DNA of 64,000 nt from Nocardiopsis sp. TSRI0078. Lineage in GTDB: Bacteria > Actinomycetota > Actinomycetes > Streptosporangiales > Streptosporangiaceae. The DNA lies in the NCBI RefSeq assembly GCF_001905145.1, contig NZ_LWLB01000005.1, positions 62,001-126,000 of the forward strand, in the 5' to 3' direction. A model generated the notes under the pieces. The model did no database searches, was not told the DNA's origin, and saw nothing but the letters and a program-made list of their open reading frames with translations. The position numbers were made by a program, and so were the translations under genes. Positions within the stretch are counted from its first letter, which is position 1. Every line of letters begins with the position of its first letter. Below, piece by piece: positions 24,775-33,567 of the stretch.

Positions 24775-25605
24775 TCAGCGGATATGGGTGACCACCGAGT
24801 GGATCTCACTCACCGGCACCGCGACGGAAGCGGAGGTCGCCAGGTCCTCCAGGTCGCCGCCCTGCCCATCGGTGGCGGACCAGGACACCTCCCACTCCCA
24901 CACAGCGGTCACGTTCACCGTCGCCCCGGCCCCGCCCGGCGGCAGAGCGGTATAGGTGTGGCCGCAGTCCGGGGATCCCTCCTCGCGGTAGGCGGCTCGG
25001 GAGAACACGGTGCCCGGCACCTCGCACACCACCTCGTAGCCGTCCCCGGTGTCCCACACGACCCGCTCCGGGGTCGCGACCACCGTCACCGATCCGGTGC
25101 TGACCGAAGCCGTGGCTGATACCGGCTCCCAATCTGCGGCGTCCACCCACATCCAGGAGGGCATGTTCACGAAACGAGGACTGTCCAGTGGCGGGGCGGT
25201 CCCGATCCTCGGTTCAGGCAGGCGCATGATCGCGCGTGCCTGTTCGGCGAGCGCAGCGGGGTTGAACTCCGGGACATTCACCGTGTCCCCTGAATCAGCG
25301 CACAAGGCTGTGTCCAGAGGCACCTGGAGGGGTCCCTCCTTCCCGGACTGGGCGAAATCCACATCCGGTGTCACACAGGGCACCTCTGCTTCGTCGGCCA
25401 CGCCATGCCCGCTTCGGGACGGAGTGCTGGAGACGACCGGGTCTCGACCGGGCGTACGGGCAGCGACTTCACAGGAGCCGCCACTGCACGAGGTGTGGCT
25501 GTCGAAACCGGAGGTATCTCCCCAGGCAGCGGGTACGCACACTGTCAGGCATATCCCTGCCGTGACTCCGCACAGGAGTCCTCGTGGCATCCTGCGTGTC
25601 AGCAC
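24775..25605 (-). CDS. Secreted strand-rich protein of the Tad-like operon
   Basis: The start is GTG 25605, overlapping the lipoprotein stop (GTGCTGA). A signal peptide (LLCGVTAGICLTVCVPAAWG) precedes a Cys-containing region (HTSCSGGSCEVA). The C-terminal 150 residues are beta-rich and Trp-rich (PSWMWVDAADWEP, AVWEWEVSWSA). No domain name can be given with confidence; its position makes it a candidate surface component of the pilus-like system. Confidence 0.65.
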   Translation of the reverse strand: MLTRRMPRGLLCGVTAGICLTVCVPAAWGDTSGFDSHTSCSGGSCEVAARTPGRDPVVSSTPSRSGHGVADEAEVPCVTPDVDFAQSGKEGPLQVPLDTALCADSGDTVNVPEFNPAALAEQARAIMRLPEPRIGTAPPLDSPRFVNMPSWMWVDAADWEPVSATASVSTGSVTVVATPERVVWDTGDGYEVVCEVPGTVFSRAAYREEGSPDCGHTYTALPPGGAGATVNVTAVWEWEVSWSATDGQGGDLEDLATSASVAVPVSEIHSVVTHIR

Positions 25606-26120
25606 GCGCCGGGCTCCCCCAACCACAGCTCCTCGACCTTCCACTGTCCTTCGGCCAGGGTTACCGTGGCGGTGTACAGCCGTGTGTTGCGGTCAGAGGA
25701 GTCCCGTGCCGGTTGGCCTTCCAGGACCCAGTCGGTGTTGTCCATGCAGTCCTCGATCACGACGACCGGCGGATCGGCGTCCGTCTCGGCCTCCACCACC
25801 TCTGGGTTCAGCACGGGCTCCCCCGTTGCGGTGGCGCCATCCAACATGTCCGTAGTCAATTCGAGCGCCTGGCCACGGGCGTAGACCTCAAGATCTGCAT
25901 GGTCCTCGGCACCTTCCAAGGACGCGTCGACCAGCGCACGCATCATCCCGAGGTAGGCGTCCACCGCCGCCTCCTCAGCCTTCGGTGACGGACTGGCAGG
26001 GACCACCAGTGAGGAGGGAGTGCTCGACCGTTCCTTCGCGGAATCGCCCTCCTCAGCCGCACATCCCGTCAACACCGCCACCACCGCCACGGTCGACCAG
26101 CACACCGTAGGCGCGCGCAT
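25599..26120 (-). CDS. Lipoprotein
   Basis: The start is ATG 26120 (MRAPTVCW) after GGTGGG; GTG 26147 is an alternative. A hydrophobic signal ends in a lipobox VLTGCAA, predicting lipid attachment. The mature part begins with a Ser/Glu linker, then EAAVDAYLGMMRALVDAS, and a strand-rich C-terminal domain (RLYTATVTLAEGQWKVEELW) resembling NTF2-like accessory lipoproteins. It is in the Tad operon and overlaps the next gene. Confidence 0.75.
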   Translation of the reverse strand: MRAPTVCWSTVAVVAVLTGCAAEEGDSAKERSSTPSSLVVPASPSPKAEEAAVDAYLGMMRALVDASLEGAEDHADLEVYARGQALELTTDMLDGATATGEPVLNPEVVEAETDADPPVVVIEDCMDNTDWVLEGQPARDSSDRNTRLYTATVTLAEGQWKVEELWLGEPGAC

Positions 26121-26310
26121 ACCCACCGCCGATTCCTGATCGGGCACGGCCCGACACCGTGCTTTCGGAAAGTGACACTAGCCACACACAGAGTGACAGC
26201 ACAACCGTTTGCCGAGCACTTACGGTGACGAAAACTGTGAAGAGAACCACTGGGTTTCGATGTCGCACGCTCCACCTGGGAAAACACAAAGGGCATGCAG
26301 ACAAAACGGA

Positions 26311-26336
26311 GGGCTGCCTCCGCGAGGAGACAGCCC
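26311..26336 (-). terminator. Terminator of the 26354-26890 gene
   Basis: On the minus strand an imperfect stem GGGCTGTCTCCTC / GAGGCAGCCC is followed by CGTTTTG. It is a short intrinsic-terminator-like structure just past the stop at 26354. Confidence 0.55.
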
Positions 26337-26353
26337 TGGATCCACCGCCTGGG

Positions 26354-26890
26354 TCAGGCCACGGGCACCTGTTGGGCCTTCCACTGGCGCACCAGAACCG
26401 CCAGTTCCTCCCACTCGCCAGCAGCCTCTCGGCCGCCCGTCACCGAAGCACCCTCCGCATGTTGTTTCCTGCCGGGGACACGCTCGCCCGCCCGCCGCTG
26501 CTGGGCACGCTGCCGCTGTTCGTGCGCCACCAGGTACGGGCGCACCCACCGCACCCCGTCACCGTCCACGCACCACCCCAGCTCGGGCAGCCGTACTACG
26601 CGGTGCTGTCCCACCGTCTTCCCGCCGCCTGAGAGAAGGTCGCTCGCGAGGGACTCCTGCCTCCGCCTGGCCTCGTCGTGGCGCCTGACCCACTCGGGTT
26701 CCTGGCGCGGTGACGAGGCCGTGGTGTTGGGTGCTTTGCGCAGCGGGCGCGGTGCTGCCTGTTCACCGGCGGCAGTTCCCGAAAGAGGCTCCGCTCCGAC
26801 GATCACGGCGAGGACAGCGCCCACCACCCACCGCGTGCGGCTGGCCCATCCCCATCGACGCCGCCGGTGCCGACCCGTACCATGGCTCAT
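26354..26890 (-). CDS. Secreted or membrane-anchored basic protein
   Basis: The start is ATG 26890 after AGGAGGAAG. A very basic N-terminus (GTGRHRRRRWGW) and a membrane helix/signal (WVVGAVLAVIVGAEPLSGTAA) precede a charged helical body (EWVRRHDEARRRQESLASDL) and a Trp-containing segment (LGWCVDGDGVRWVRPYLVA). It has its own terminator, so it may be a single-gene unit between the Tad-like and type IV operons. Function not recognised. Confidence 0.65.
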   Translation of the reverse strand: MSHGTGRHRRRRWGWASRTRWVVGAVLAVIVGAEPLSGTAAGEQAAPRPLRKAPNTTASSPRQEPEWVRRHDEARRRQESLASDLLSGGGKTVGQHRVVRLPELGWCVDGDGVRWVRPYLVAHEQRQRAQQRRAGERVPGRKQHAEGASVTGGREAAGEWEELAVLVRQWKAQQVPVA

Positions 26891-27308
26891 TGGTCTTCCT
26901 CCTGCTGTATCCAGGTGGGAGATCACGCCTCGGGTGGTGTGCCAGCACCGCCCGAGGCGCCTTGTTTTCTCCGTTTGTCCTTTTCTCTTCCTGCTGTGCG
27001 GTGGCACCGGCGGGCGGGGCTGGTGTCATTGGCCCCTGGGTCGTACGCCCCTCGAAGCTGCGCTTCCTCACCCCGCCCGGCACGGTGCGACCAGCTCTGT
27101 TACCCGGGGACGGAGCCCGCCTGGCACAGAGCGGAGCAGGTTCTCTTCAGGATGTACATAGGCATAACAAAGTGCCCCATTTCAGACATGCGAAAGAATC
27201 CGAACGAATAGGCATAACCGCGTTCACCCGGGCTGAACGGTATTCGCGATGTTTCCCCATTCTCGCGAGAAGTTTCAACCGGTTCTGTTCGGAAGAGTCA
27301 CGGGAAGC
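26891..27308. other. Intergenic promoter region between Tad and type IV operons
   Basis: No credible gene. ATAGGCATAAC is repeated at 27158-27168 and 27208-27218, exactly 50 bases apart. GTTCACCCGGGCTGAAC (27222-27238) is a near-palindrome built from the same GTTCAC word as the SARP-like boxes. Together these mark a likely regulated promoter for the leftward 26890 gene. Confidence 0.5.
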
Positions 27309-27315
27309 GAAAAAG

Positions 27316-27346
27316 GGGCCGCTCGACGGCAGAACCCGAGCGGCCC
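27316..27346 (-). terminator. Rho-independent terminator of the type IV operon
   Basis: Stem arms GGGCCGCTCG (27316-27325) and CGAGCGGCCC (27337-27346) flank an 11-base loop. On the minus strand the stem is followed by CTTTTTC, a genuine U-tract. It lies ~90 bases after the stop of the lytic transglycosylase/NlpC gene. Confidence 0.85.
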
Positions 27347-27438
27347 GTCAGCGACCCCACGTCCCCGCGCCGTCCCCAAGCGCGGCCCCAGCCCGCACCG
27401 GACGGCTACCCGCGCCCCACGGGGCGTTTGGTGGCCGG

Positions 27439-28506
27439 TCAGCCCGGTCGGACGGCTGCCACGAACCGGGCGCTGTAGTAGTCGCCGTCGACCGGCTCGA
27501 CCCGGATCAGCTGGCCGGTTCTGGGTGCGTTGACCATCTGGCCGCCACCGACGTACATGGTCACGTGTGAGGGCGAGGCACCGGATCCGGTGTCGTAGAA
27601 GAGCAGGTCGCCTGGTTGTAGTTCACCGAGTCCGATGCGGGTTCCGGCGTTGACCTGGTCGGTGGTCACCCGTGGAATGCTCACACCGGCCGCCGCCCAC
27701 GCCTGCATGGTCAGCCCGGAGCAGTCGAACGCGTGCGGCCCGGTTCCTCCCCACAGGTAGGGCTTACCGACCTGCTCCAGCGCCCACTCCGCCGCCGCCC
27801 GGCCCTGCGCGCTACTGGCACCCGAGCCCACCACCGGGACCCGGGTGGCGGCCTGGGCGGCGAGTCCGGTGTAGTGCTCGATGTGCCCGCGCACCTCTTT
27901 GACGTAGGTGTCCGAGCGGTTGTAGCGCAGCAGAGCCGCGTCGAGGTCTTCCTCGTCGGCGAATTCCACCGTCTCCGCTTCCGGGGCACTGACGCACAGG
28001 TACACGGCGCTCGACCAGGCCGCGTCGAAGACGTTGTGCGGGTCTGCGGTGCCGTCCCCGGTCGCGTCCAAGCCGTGGGAGGCCCAGGTGGTGGGGATGA
28101 ACTGCATCGGCCCCACCGCGCGGTCGAAGCCGGTGTCCCCGTCCCACCGGCCGCCGTCGGAATCGGTGTGGGGTGTGGTGTTGCCCCCGGCCCCGCGGCC
28201 GTCCAGACGGGGGCCGATGATCGGCGGGTCCACGTCCCCTGCCGAGGAGACCTCGCTCCCGGCCGCGTGGTCGGACTCGACCTTCCCGATGCCGGCCAGC
28301 ACCGGCCAGGTCATTCCCGTGCACCCCGGGTACCTCTCCTCCAGACGTGCGGCGGCCTGGGCGTAGGCCAGCAGGACTGTGCCCGGGATGCCGTCCACCC
28401 CTTGGGACACCCCGGCAAGCTGGTGGTCCTCGCCCGCCGTGGCGCCGATGAACAGCACCGGTAGTAGGACGAGTGCTCCTGCTCCCGCGACCGCGAGTCG
28501 GATCAC
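27439..28506 (-). CDS. Lytic transglycosylase plus NlpC/P60 peptidase
   Basis: The 355-residue protein starts at GTG 28506 (GTGA overlap with the upstream stop). A signal anchor (AGAGALVLLPVLFIGATAG) leads to a transglycosylase domain (VLAGIGKVESDHA with its catalytic Glu, DRAVGPMQFIPTTW) and a C-terminal NlpC/P60 domain (KPYLWGGTGPHAFDCSGLTM with the catalytic Cys, and PSHVTMYVGGG with the His). Such bifunctional wall hydrolases open peptidoglycan for Gram-positive type IV systems (VirB1-like role). It is the last gene of the transfer operon. Confidence 0.92.
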   Translation of the reverse strand: MIRLAVAGAGALVLLPVLFIGATAGEDHQLAGVSQGVDGIPGTVLLAYAQAAARLEERYPGCTGMTWPVLAGIGKVESDHAAGSEVSSAGDVDPPIIGPRLDGRGAGGNTTPHTDSDGGRWDGDTGFDRAVGPMQFIPTTWASHGLDATGDGTADPHNVFDAAWSSAVYLCVSAPEAETVEFADEEDLDAALLRYNRSDTYVKEVRGHIEHYTGLAAQAATRVPVVGSGASSAQGRAAAEWALEQVGKPYLWGGTGPHAFDCSGLTMQAWAAAGVSIPRVTTDQVNAGTRIGLGELQPGDLLFYDTGSGASPSHVTMYVGGGQMVNAPRTGQLIRVEPVDGDYYSARFVAAVRPG

Positions 28507-29372
28507 TCCTCGTCCTGCCCCGGGGCGGTGTGGCGACGGGTGATGTCGACCAGTCGCAACCGGTCCGGGGCGTCGGTGGCCCGCCACACCGCCTCGGCCG
28601 GGCCCTGCGCACCGAGCCGGGCATGGGTGGTGATGTACGCGCCCACCTGACGGGAGACGTCATCGGCCAGCTTCGCGGCAAGGTGGTCCTCGCGCTGGTC
28701 GGAGTGGACCGCGAACAGCACGATCGACGGCAGGCGGCTCTCCCTGGCCAGGCGTGCGTACCCGCCCATCTTGCGCCGCACCTTCGTCAAGGGCTCACTG
28801 CCGGTGTCGTACTCCCAGAACGCGTCCAGTTCGGCCTGGTCCTGGTGCCAGCGCATGTAGGCGTCGGGGCGGATGTGGCGTCCCCAGCGGCGGGCGCACT
28901 CGCGCTCGTTGTCCCAGCGCACCAGGTGCGCGGCAGGAAGCGCGCGTGCGGCTTCGGTGGTCAGAGCCAGGCATTCGACCAGGCCGAGTATGTGCCCGAG
29001 TCGTCCGGAGTGCGCCCAGGCCAGCACACGGTCCTGCCGGAATCCCAGCTCTCCTGGTTCCATGCCCCGGTGTTCAGCGACCAGGGCCGCGCCAGTCGAT
29101 GCAAGCACCCAGTGGTCGGGCACACGGATCCGGCCGAAGGGCCGGAACCGGTCGATGAGCCCGTACCGGTGCAGCAGAAGCAGTCTCCTGCGCGCACGGC
29201 GGACGCCAGCTCCAGGAAAGTAGAGCCGGTGGATGTGGTGGGTGGTCATGACGTGGTGGTCATGCAACCCGGCCAGGATCTCCCGGTCCCTCGGTGTCAC
29301 ACGAGGTGCCAGCCACACCAGAGCCGACCCGTATTCGGTGCGCTCGACAGCGCTCTTCTCCGTCTGCTTCAC
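28503..29372 (-). CDS. Replication-relaxation family protein (Replic_Relax)
   Basis: The 289-residue protein starts at GTG 29372, overlapping the VirD4-like stop. Its N-terminus is a winged helix (TPRDREILAGLHDHHVMTT, then RRARRRLLLLHRYGLID), and the middle and C-terminus match the Replic_Relax family seen on actinobacterial plasmids and ICEs (HLVRWDNERECARRWGRHI, RPDAYMRWHQDQAELDAFWEYD). The acidic/His cluster recalls a nuclease-like core. Exact biochemistry is not established; in this operon it is the best candidate for a DNA-processing partner of the coupling protein. Confidence 0.85.
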   Translation of the reverse strand: MKQTEKSAVERTEYGSALVWLAPRVTPRDREILAGLHDHHVMTTHHIHRLYFPGAGVRRARRRLLLLHRYGLIDRFRPFGRIRVPDHWVLASTGAALVAEHRGMEPGELGFRQDRVLAWAHSGRLGHILGLVECLALTTEAARALPAAHLVRWDNERECARRWGRHIRPDAYMRWHQDQAELDAFWEYDTGSEPLTKVRRKMGGYARLARESRLPSIVLFAVHSDQREDHLAAKLADDVSRQVGAYITTHARLGAQGPAEAVWRATDAPDRLRLVDITRRHTAPGQDEE

Positions 29373-31714
29373 GAAGTCCCCCCTGGTTTCCCTCGCACCT
29401 CAGGTGTGGGTTGACCTTCTTTGGCCCCGTACGTGCGCGCGGCTTCGCGGACCTGGACGGCCCTCCCCGTGGTTCCGGGAGGCAGCGGCCGGGTGCGTAC
29501 CGTCGCCGCCCCCTGTTCCTTGGCCCCCACCAACGGCCTGACCACGGCCTGGTAGGCGCCCAGATGGGTCAGGTCGTAGGCCCCCAGCACCGGGAGGGTG
29601 TGCTGCTGGAGGCTGACCGCGTCGTCGGGTGAGGCGGTGAAGTACACCTTCGTGCGCGCGTTCGCCGAGACCGCCTTGCGCAGATCCGCGGGCAGCTGGC
29701 CCAGCTCCTGGTGGGCCAGGGTCAGGCCGAGCCGGTAGCCGCGGGCCTCGGCCAGCATGTCCTCCAGGCTCCCGGGGAGGTTGAGGAAGTTCTGGCACTC
29801 GTCCACGTACGCGCACAGGTCCTTGCGCTGGTGTTCGGGGGTGTGGATGCGTGCGGTCACCGCCTGCCACGTGGCCGCCAGCGCGAACGAGCCGATCAGC
29901 GAGCTGGTGTCCTCGCCCAGGCGCCCCTTCGGCAGCCGCAGCAGGACCAGGTGCCCGGTGTCGAACAGGGAGGACAGGTCGACCGTGGACGGCCCCGACG
30001 CGACCACCTGGCGCACCCACCTGCGCAGCAGCGCCGTCCGGAGTTTGTTCAGCACCGGACCGGTCACCGAGCTGCGGGCGGAGACGGTGAGCCCGGAGTA
30101 CCAGCCCCAGAAGTCCTCCAGTGCCTCGTCCTCACCGGTACGGGCAGTGACCTTGTCCATCACCTCGCGGCGTAGGTCGTCGTCGGCCAGCAGACGCGGA
30201 ACATCCCCCAGGGTCAGCTCCGGGTCCTGAGCCCGTGTCAGGGTCAGGGTGGCCGCCCGCAGGATGTCGTCGGTGCGCGGACCCCAGTACTCGGCGTAGA
30301 TCCTGCGGAAGATGCCCACCACCGTGTCGCTGGTGAAATCGGGATCGCCCCCTTGCAGGAGGTTCAACCGGGGCGGTAGGGCGTTGTCGTCGGGGTCGAA
30401 CAGCACCACCCGGCCGACGGCGTGCTCGGGCAGACGGGCAAGGATGTCGGTGACCAGGTCCCCGCGCGGATCGATCACCAACCCGGCCCGACCGGCCTGT
30501 GCGTCCTGCAACACCAGATTCGCAAGCAGCGTGCTCTTGCCCGAGCCGGTCTTGCCCAGGATGTGCGTGTGCTGGCGCGACTCCATCACGCCCAGGGCGA
30601 CCGTGCGCCGTGTGCCCGCGTCGCTGTCACCGACCACCCGGGCGTACTCTCCTCCCCGTGGCACGTCAGGGGATGGGGCAGCCGGTCGTGCGCCAGCGCG
30701 GACCAGACCGGGCACGGTGGTGTCGGTGGGCAGGTGCGCGACGCCTGCCAACTCTGCGGTGGAGAGCAGGAACCCGTATCCCAGGAAGCGGTTCACCGTC
30801 CACCAACGGGGTTTGAGCATGAACCTGCGGCGCAGATGGTTGGTGCCGGAGGTGAACGCCGCGAACGCCGAGGCGATCCCGTGTGCTCGCCCGCGCAACC
30901 GCTCTTCGGCCGCTTCGCCACTGTGGGTGGTGGTGAGGATGTAGGCCGCATCGCACGCCAGCCTGGGGCTGGAGGCCTTGGTCAGGATCGCCCGCACGTC
31001 GTCCCTTGTGCCGGGAAGGACCTGTGGGCGCCGGACCGAGGATCTGGCGGTGGGGTCGAGTGTGTCCACCAGGTGTGTGGCCAGATCGGTGTGGCCGTGC
31101 AGGCGGGCCGCCGCCTGGCGGGCGCGCGCTGCACGCCATCCCGTGGAGGGACGGGCGGTGATCCGCACCAGGGCGTGCTCGCCCTCGACCAGGTCCTCCA
31201 CCGCCCCCAGCAGCGGACGGAAGGGGTCGTCGTCGAACCTGGTGCGCAGCGGAAACACCTCGCTACGGCCCAGACGGAGATGGCCGCCGGTGGTGTAAAC
31301 CCCCGAAGGCAGCGATGACTCGCCGGGGGCGAGGTGGCGTGTGGAGGTGGTCGCCCCGGGCCAGGCGGAGGAGACCGCGCGCTCTACCGTGCCCGGCGGC
31401 ACCGCACCCGGCACCCACACCTGGAACCGCATACCGGCCGCCGAGGCGATCACCTCCAAGGCCAGGTGGGGCTGGACCAGCCACCGGGACCACCGGGGCT
31501 TGAGCAGTCCCATCACGTGCTGCCAGAAGGCCTGGGCGTTCTCCAGGGTGGCCTCGGGCGGGGGAAGGATCTCCACCACTCGCGCTTCCCTCGACAGATA
31601 GCGATGGCGGGCCATGCGCACGCCTGCCACAGCCGCACACACCGCTGCCCCGGCCAGTGGGATGGCTCCGAGGACGAGGAGGAACCCGCCGCTCAGCAGG
31701 AACCCGGCCATCAC
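29369..31714 (-). CDS. VirD4/TraG-type coupling protein ATPase
   Basis: The 781-residue protein begins with two membrane helices (FLLSGGFLLVLGAIPLAGAA onward). After an ~350-residue extension comes the FtsK/TraG-type motor: Walker A GKTGSGKST (387-395), DPRGDLVTDIL, Walker B LCAYVDECQNF and the late GLTLAHQELGQLP. It should recruit the DNA-protein substrate to the secretion channel. GTG 31714 overlaps the VirB4 stop (ATG 31711 is an alternative). Confidence 0.9.
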   Translation of the reverse strand: MMAGFLLSGGFLLVLGAIPLAGAAVCAAVAGVRMARHRYLSREARVVEILPPPEATLENAQAFWQHVMGLLKPRWSRWLVQPHLALEVIASAAGMRFQVWVPGAVPPGTVERAVSSAWPGATTSTRHLAPGESSLPSGVYTTGGHLRLGRSEVFPLRTRFDDDPFRPLLGAVEDLVEGEHALVRITARPSTGWRAARARQAAARLHGHTDLATHLVDTLDPTARSSVRRPQVLPGTRDDVRAILTKASSPRLACDAAYILTTTHSGEAAEERLRGRAHGIASAFAAFTSGTNHLRRRFMLKPRWWTVNRFLGYGFLLSTAELAGVAHLPTDTTVPGLVRAGARPAAPSPDVPRGGEYARVVGDSDAGTRRTVALGVMESRQHTHILGKTGSGKSTLLANLVLQDAQAGRAGLVIDPRGDLVTDILARLPEHAVGRVVLFDPDDNALPPRLNLLQGGDPDFTSDTVVGIFRRIYAEYWGPRTDDILRAATLTLTRAQDPELTLGDVPRLLADDDLRREVMDKVTARTGEDEALEDFWGWYSGLTVSARSSVTGPVLNKLRTALLRRWVRQVVASGPSTVDLSSLFDTGHLVLLRLPKGRLGEDTSSLIGSFALAATWQAVTARIHTPEHQRKDLCAYVDECQNFLNLPGSLEDMLAEARGYRLGLTLAHQELGQLPADLRKAVSANARTKVYFTASPDDAVSLQQHTLPVLGAYDLTHLGAYQAVVRPLVGAKEQGAATVRTRPLPPGTTGRAVQVREAARTYGAKEGQPTPEVRGKPGGTS

Positions 31715-33567
31715 GCCACCGCCTCGTCCTCGAACCCGCCCGTCTCAGGGGCGGAATCGTCGTTCTGTGATCCGTCCTCTTCTGGTTCCTCGTCTTCCTC
31801 GTCCTGCATGGCGGCCAGCTCGGCGGGGTCAGAGGTGATCAACCGGTGTTCGGCAGGTGAGGCGGCCGGGTGGAAACCGACCCGCTGGTGTCCGGCGACC
31901 AGCAGCGCGGAGCCCCGGGGCGCGGTGTTGACCATGTGGGTCTCTCCGGTCGAGAGGTGGAACGCCTCACTGACGGCATCGAGGTTCTGTGGGGCCTGTT
32001 TGAGCAGGACCTGGGTGGCGGCGTTGGCGATGACCACCCGCCCCAACTCGGTACCGAGCACGTCGCCCACGTCCTGGGTGATCAGGGTCAGCCCGGCCCA
32101 GTGCTTGCGTCCGGCCTTGGCCAGCCGGGCCAGGTAGCGGGCCGCGGCGGGGTCCTGGAGCAGCAGCCACGCCTCGTCGACCACGACCATGCGGGGCCGC
32201 TCCGGTGTGCCGGCGGTGATGTGTCGCCAGATCGCGTCCAGCGCGATCAGAACCCCGACCGGACGGACCTCATCCGGTAGCTCCTTGAGCGAGACCACGG
32301 TCAGATGCCCGTCGACCCGGCCGGTGGAGGGACCATCGAACAGCGTGGTGTGTGAGCCGTGGACGAAGGGATCCAGCCGGTCAGCCAGTGCCTGTGCGGC
32401 GTGGGCCGGTTCGTCTCCCGTATCGGGACCGGCCGCGACGTCCTCCAGCGCGGCGGCCAGGTCAGCGAGCACCGGCGCGGGCTGGTCCCACGTGGTGGGG
32501 TCGCGCGTGATCCCGGCCTCGGCGTAGGCAGCGATGATCGCCCGGTCCAGCACCGTCTTCTCGGTCGCGGACAACTGGCCGACCATCGCTGTGACCAGGG
32601 TGTGCAGGAACAGCGCCCGCGATGTGAACGCCTGCCCGTCCTTCTCCGCACCAGAGGTGGGAAAGGCGAAGGGATTCAGCCTCCCGTTCTCAGTGCCCAG
32701 GCGGAGGATGGTGCCACCGACCGCTTCGGTCAGGCGCAGGTACTCGCCTTCGGGGTCGATGACCGCGACTTCCACTCCCACCAGCAGTGACCGCAGGACT
32801 TCGAGTTTGGCCAGGTAGGACTTGCCCGCCCCGGAACGCGCCAGGATCACGCTGTTGTGGTTGTCCAGGCCGCCGCAGAACCGGTCCCATGCCACCAGAC
32901 CGTTGCTGTGGGTGTTGGTGCCGTAGACAACCGTGGTCTCGCCCAGGTCTGCGACCAGCTCCGGCGAGGTGAACGGCAGTGTCGTGGCGACCGCGTCGGT
33001 ATCCATCGACCGGCCCGTCCCCAGCGCGTCGGTGCCCAGCGGCAGGGTGGCGATCCACCCCTGTAGTGGTCGAAACGTCGCCGGGATGGCATCCACCAGC
33101 AGGGAGGAGCACAGGGCGTGCACCTGCTGGAGTTCGGCTTCCAGCATTTCCAAGCCGGGAGCGTGCACGGTGATGTACACACCCACCTTGAACAACCTGC
33201 CCTGGCCGGTGGCGATGCGGTCGGCGATCTCGGCCGCGTCCACGGCCGCCGTCACCTGGTGCGGGTCCTCCACACGCCCCTGAGCGGTACCAGTGCGATG
33301 CGCCGACTCCAGGCGGGCCCGACGCTTGCGCAGCCGGGCTGCGGCGACGGGAGCGGGCACCGGCTCCAGGTGGAAGGCGATGTCGAGCTGGCCGGGATAG
33401 GTGAGCAGGGGTTCGGCCCATCCGGCAGCGACCTCGCGCGGATAACCGGTGACGACGAGGGTCTGACACACCCCGCCCTCGACTTCCACATGGCGTGGTC
33501 CGAGGCGAAGCGCTGGTCCGCCCAACGCGGGCGATCCGAGTCGTGTCCGCAGGCTACGGAGAACCAT
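31711..33567 (-). CDS. VirB4-type conjugation ATPase
   Basis: The 618-residue protein has Walker A ARSGAGKSY (243-251), IDPEGEYLRL just after it, and Walker B RMVVVDEAWLLLQDP, all classic for the VirB4/TraC family. The N-terminal 200 residues fit the VirB4 N-domain. It is slightly short for the family. ATG 33567 overlaps the PrgI-like stop by one base. It energises assembly and transport of the type IV channel. Confidence 0.93.
   Translation of the reverse strand: MVLRSLRTRLGSPALGGPALRLGPRHVEVEGGVCQTLVVTGYPREVAAGWAEPLLTYPGQLDIAFHLEPVPAPVAAARLRKRRARLESAHRTGTAQGRVEDPHQVTAAVDAAEIADRIATGQGRLFKVGVYITVHAPGLEMLEAELQQVHALCSSLLVDAIPATFRPLQGWIATLPLGTDALGTGRSMDTDAVATTLPFTSPELVADLGETTVVYGTNTHSNGLVAWDRFCGGLDNHNSVILARSGAGKSYLAKLEVLRSLLVGVEVAVIDPEGEYLRLTEAVGGTILRLGTENGRLNPFAFPTSGAEKDGQAFTSRALFLHTLVTAMVGQLSATEKTVLDRAIIAAYAEAGITRDPTTWDQPAPVLADLAAALEDVAAGPDTGDEPAHAAQALADRLDPFVHGSHTTLFDGPSTGRVDGHLTVVSLKELPDEVRPVGVLIALDAIWRHITAGTPERPRMVVVDEAWLLLQDPAAARYLARLAKAGRKHWAGLTLITQDVGDVLGTELGRVVIANAATQVLLKQAPQNLDAVSEAFHLSTGETHMVNTAPRGSALLVAGHQRVGFHPAASPAEHRLITSDPAELAAMQDEEDEEPEEDGSQNDDSAPETGGFEDEAVA

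Noticed and set aside
28503-29372. Calling the Replic_Relax protein a relaxase
   Set aside because: No canonical HUH or tyrosine relaxase motif could be seen, so this is left as a hypothesis.
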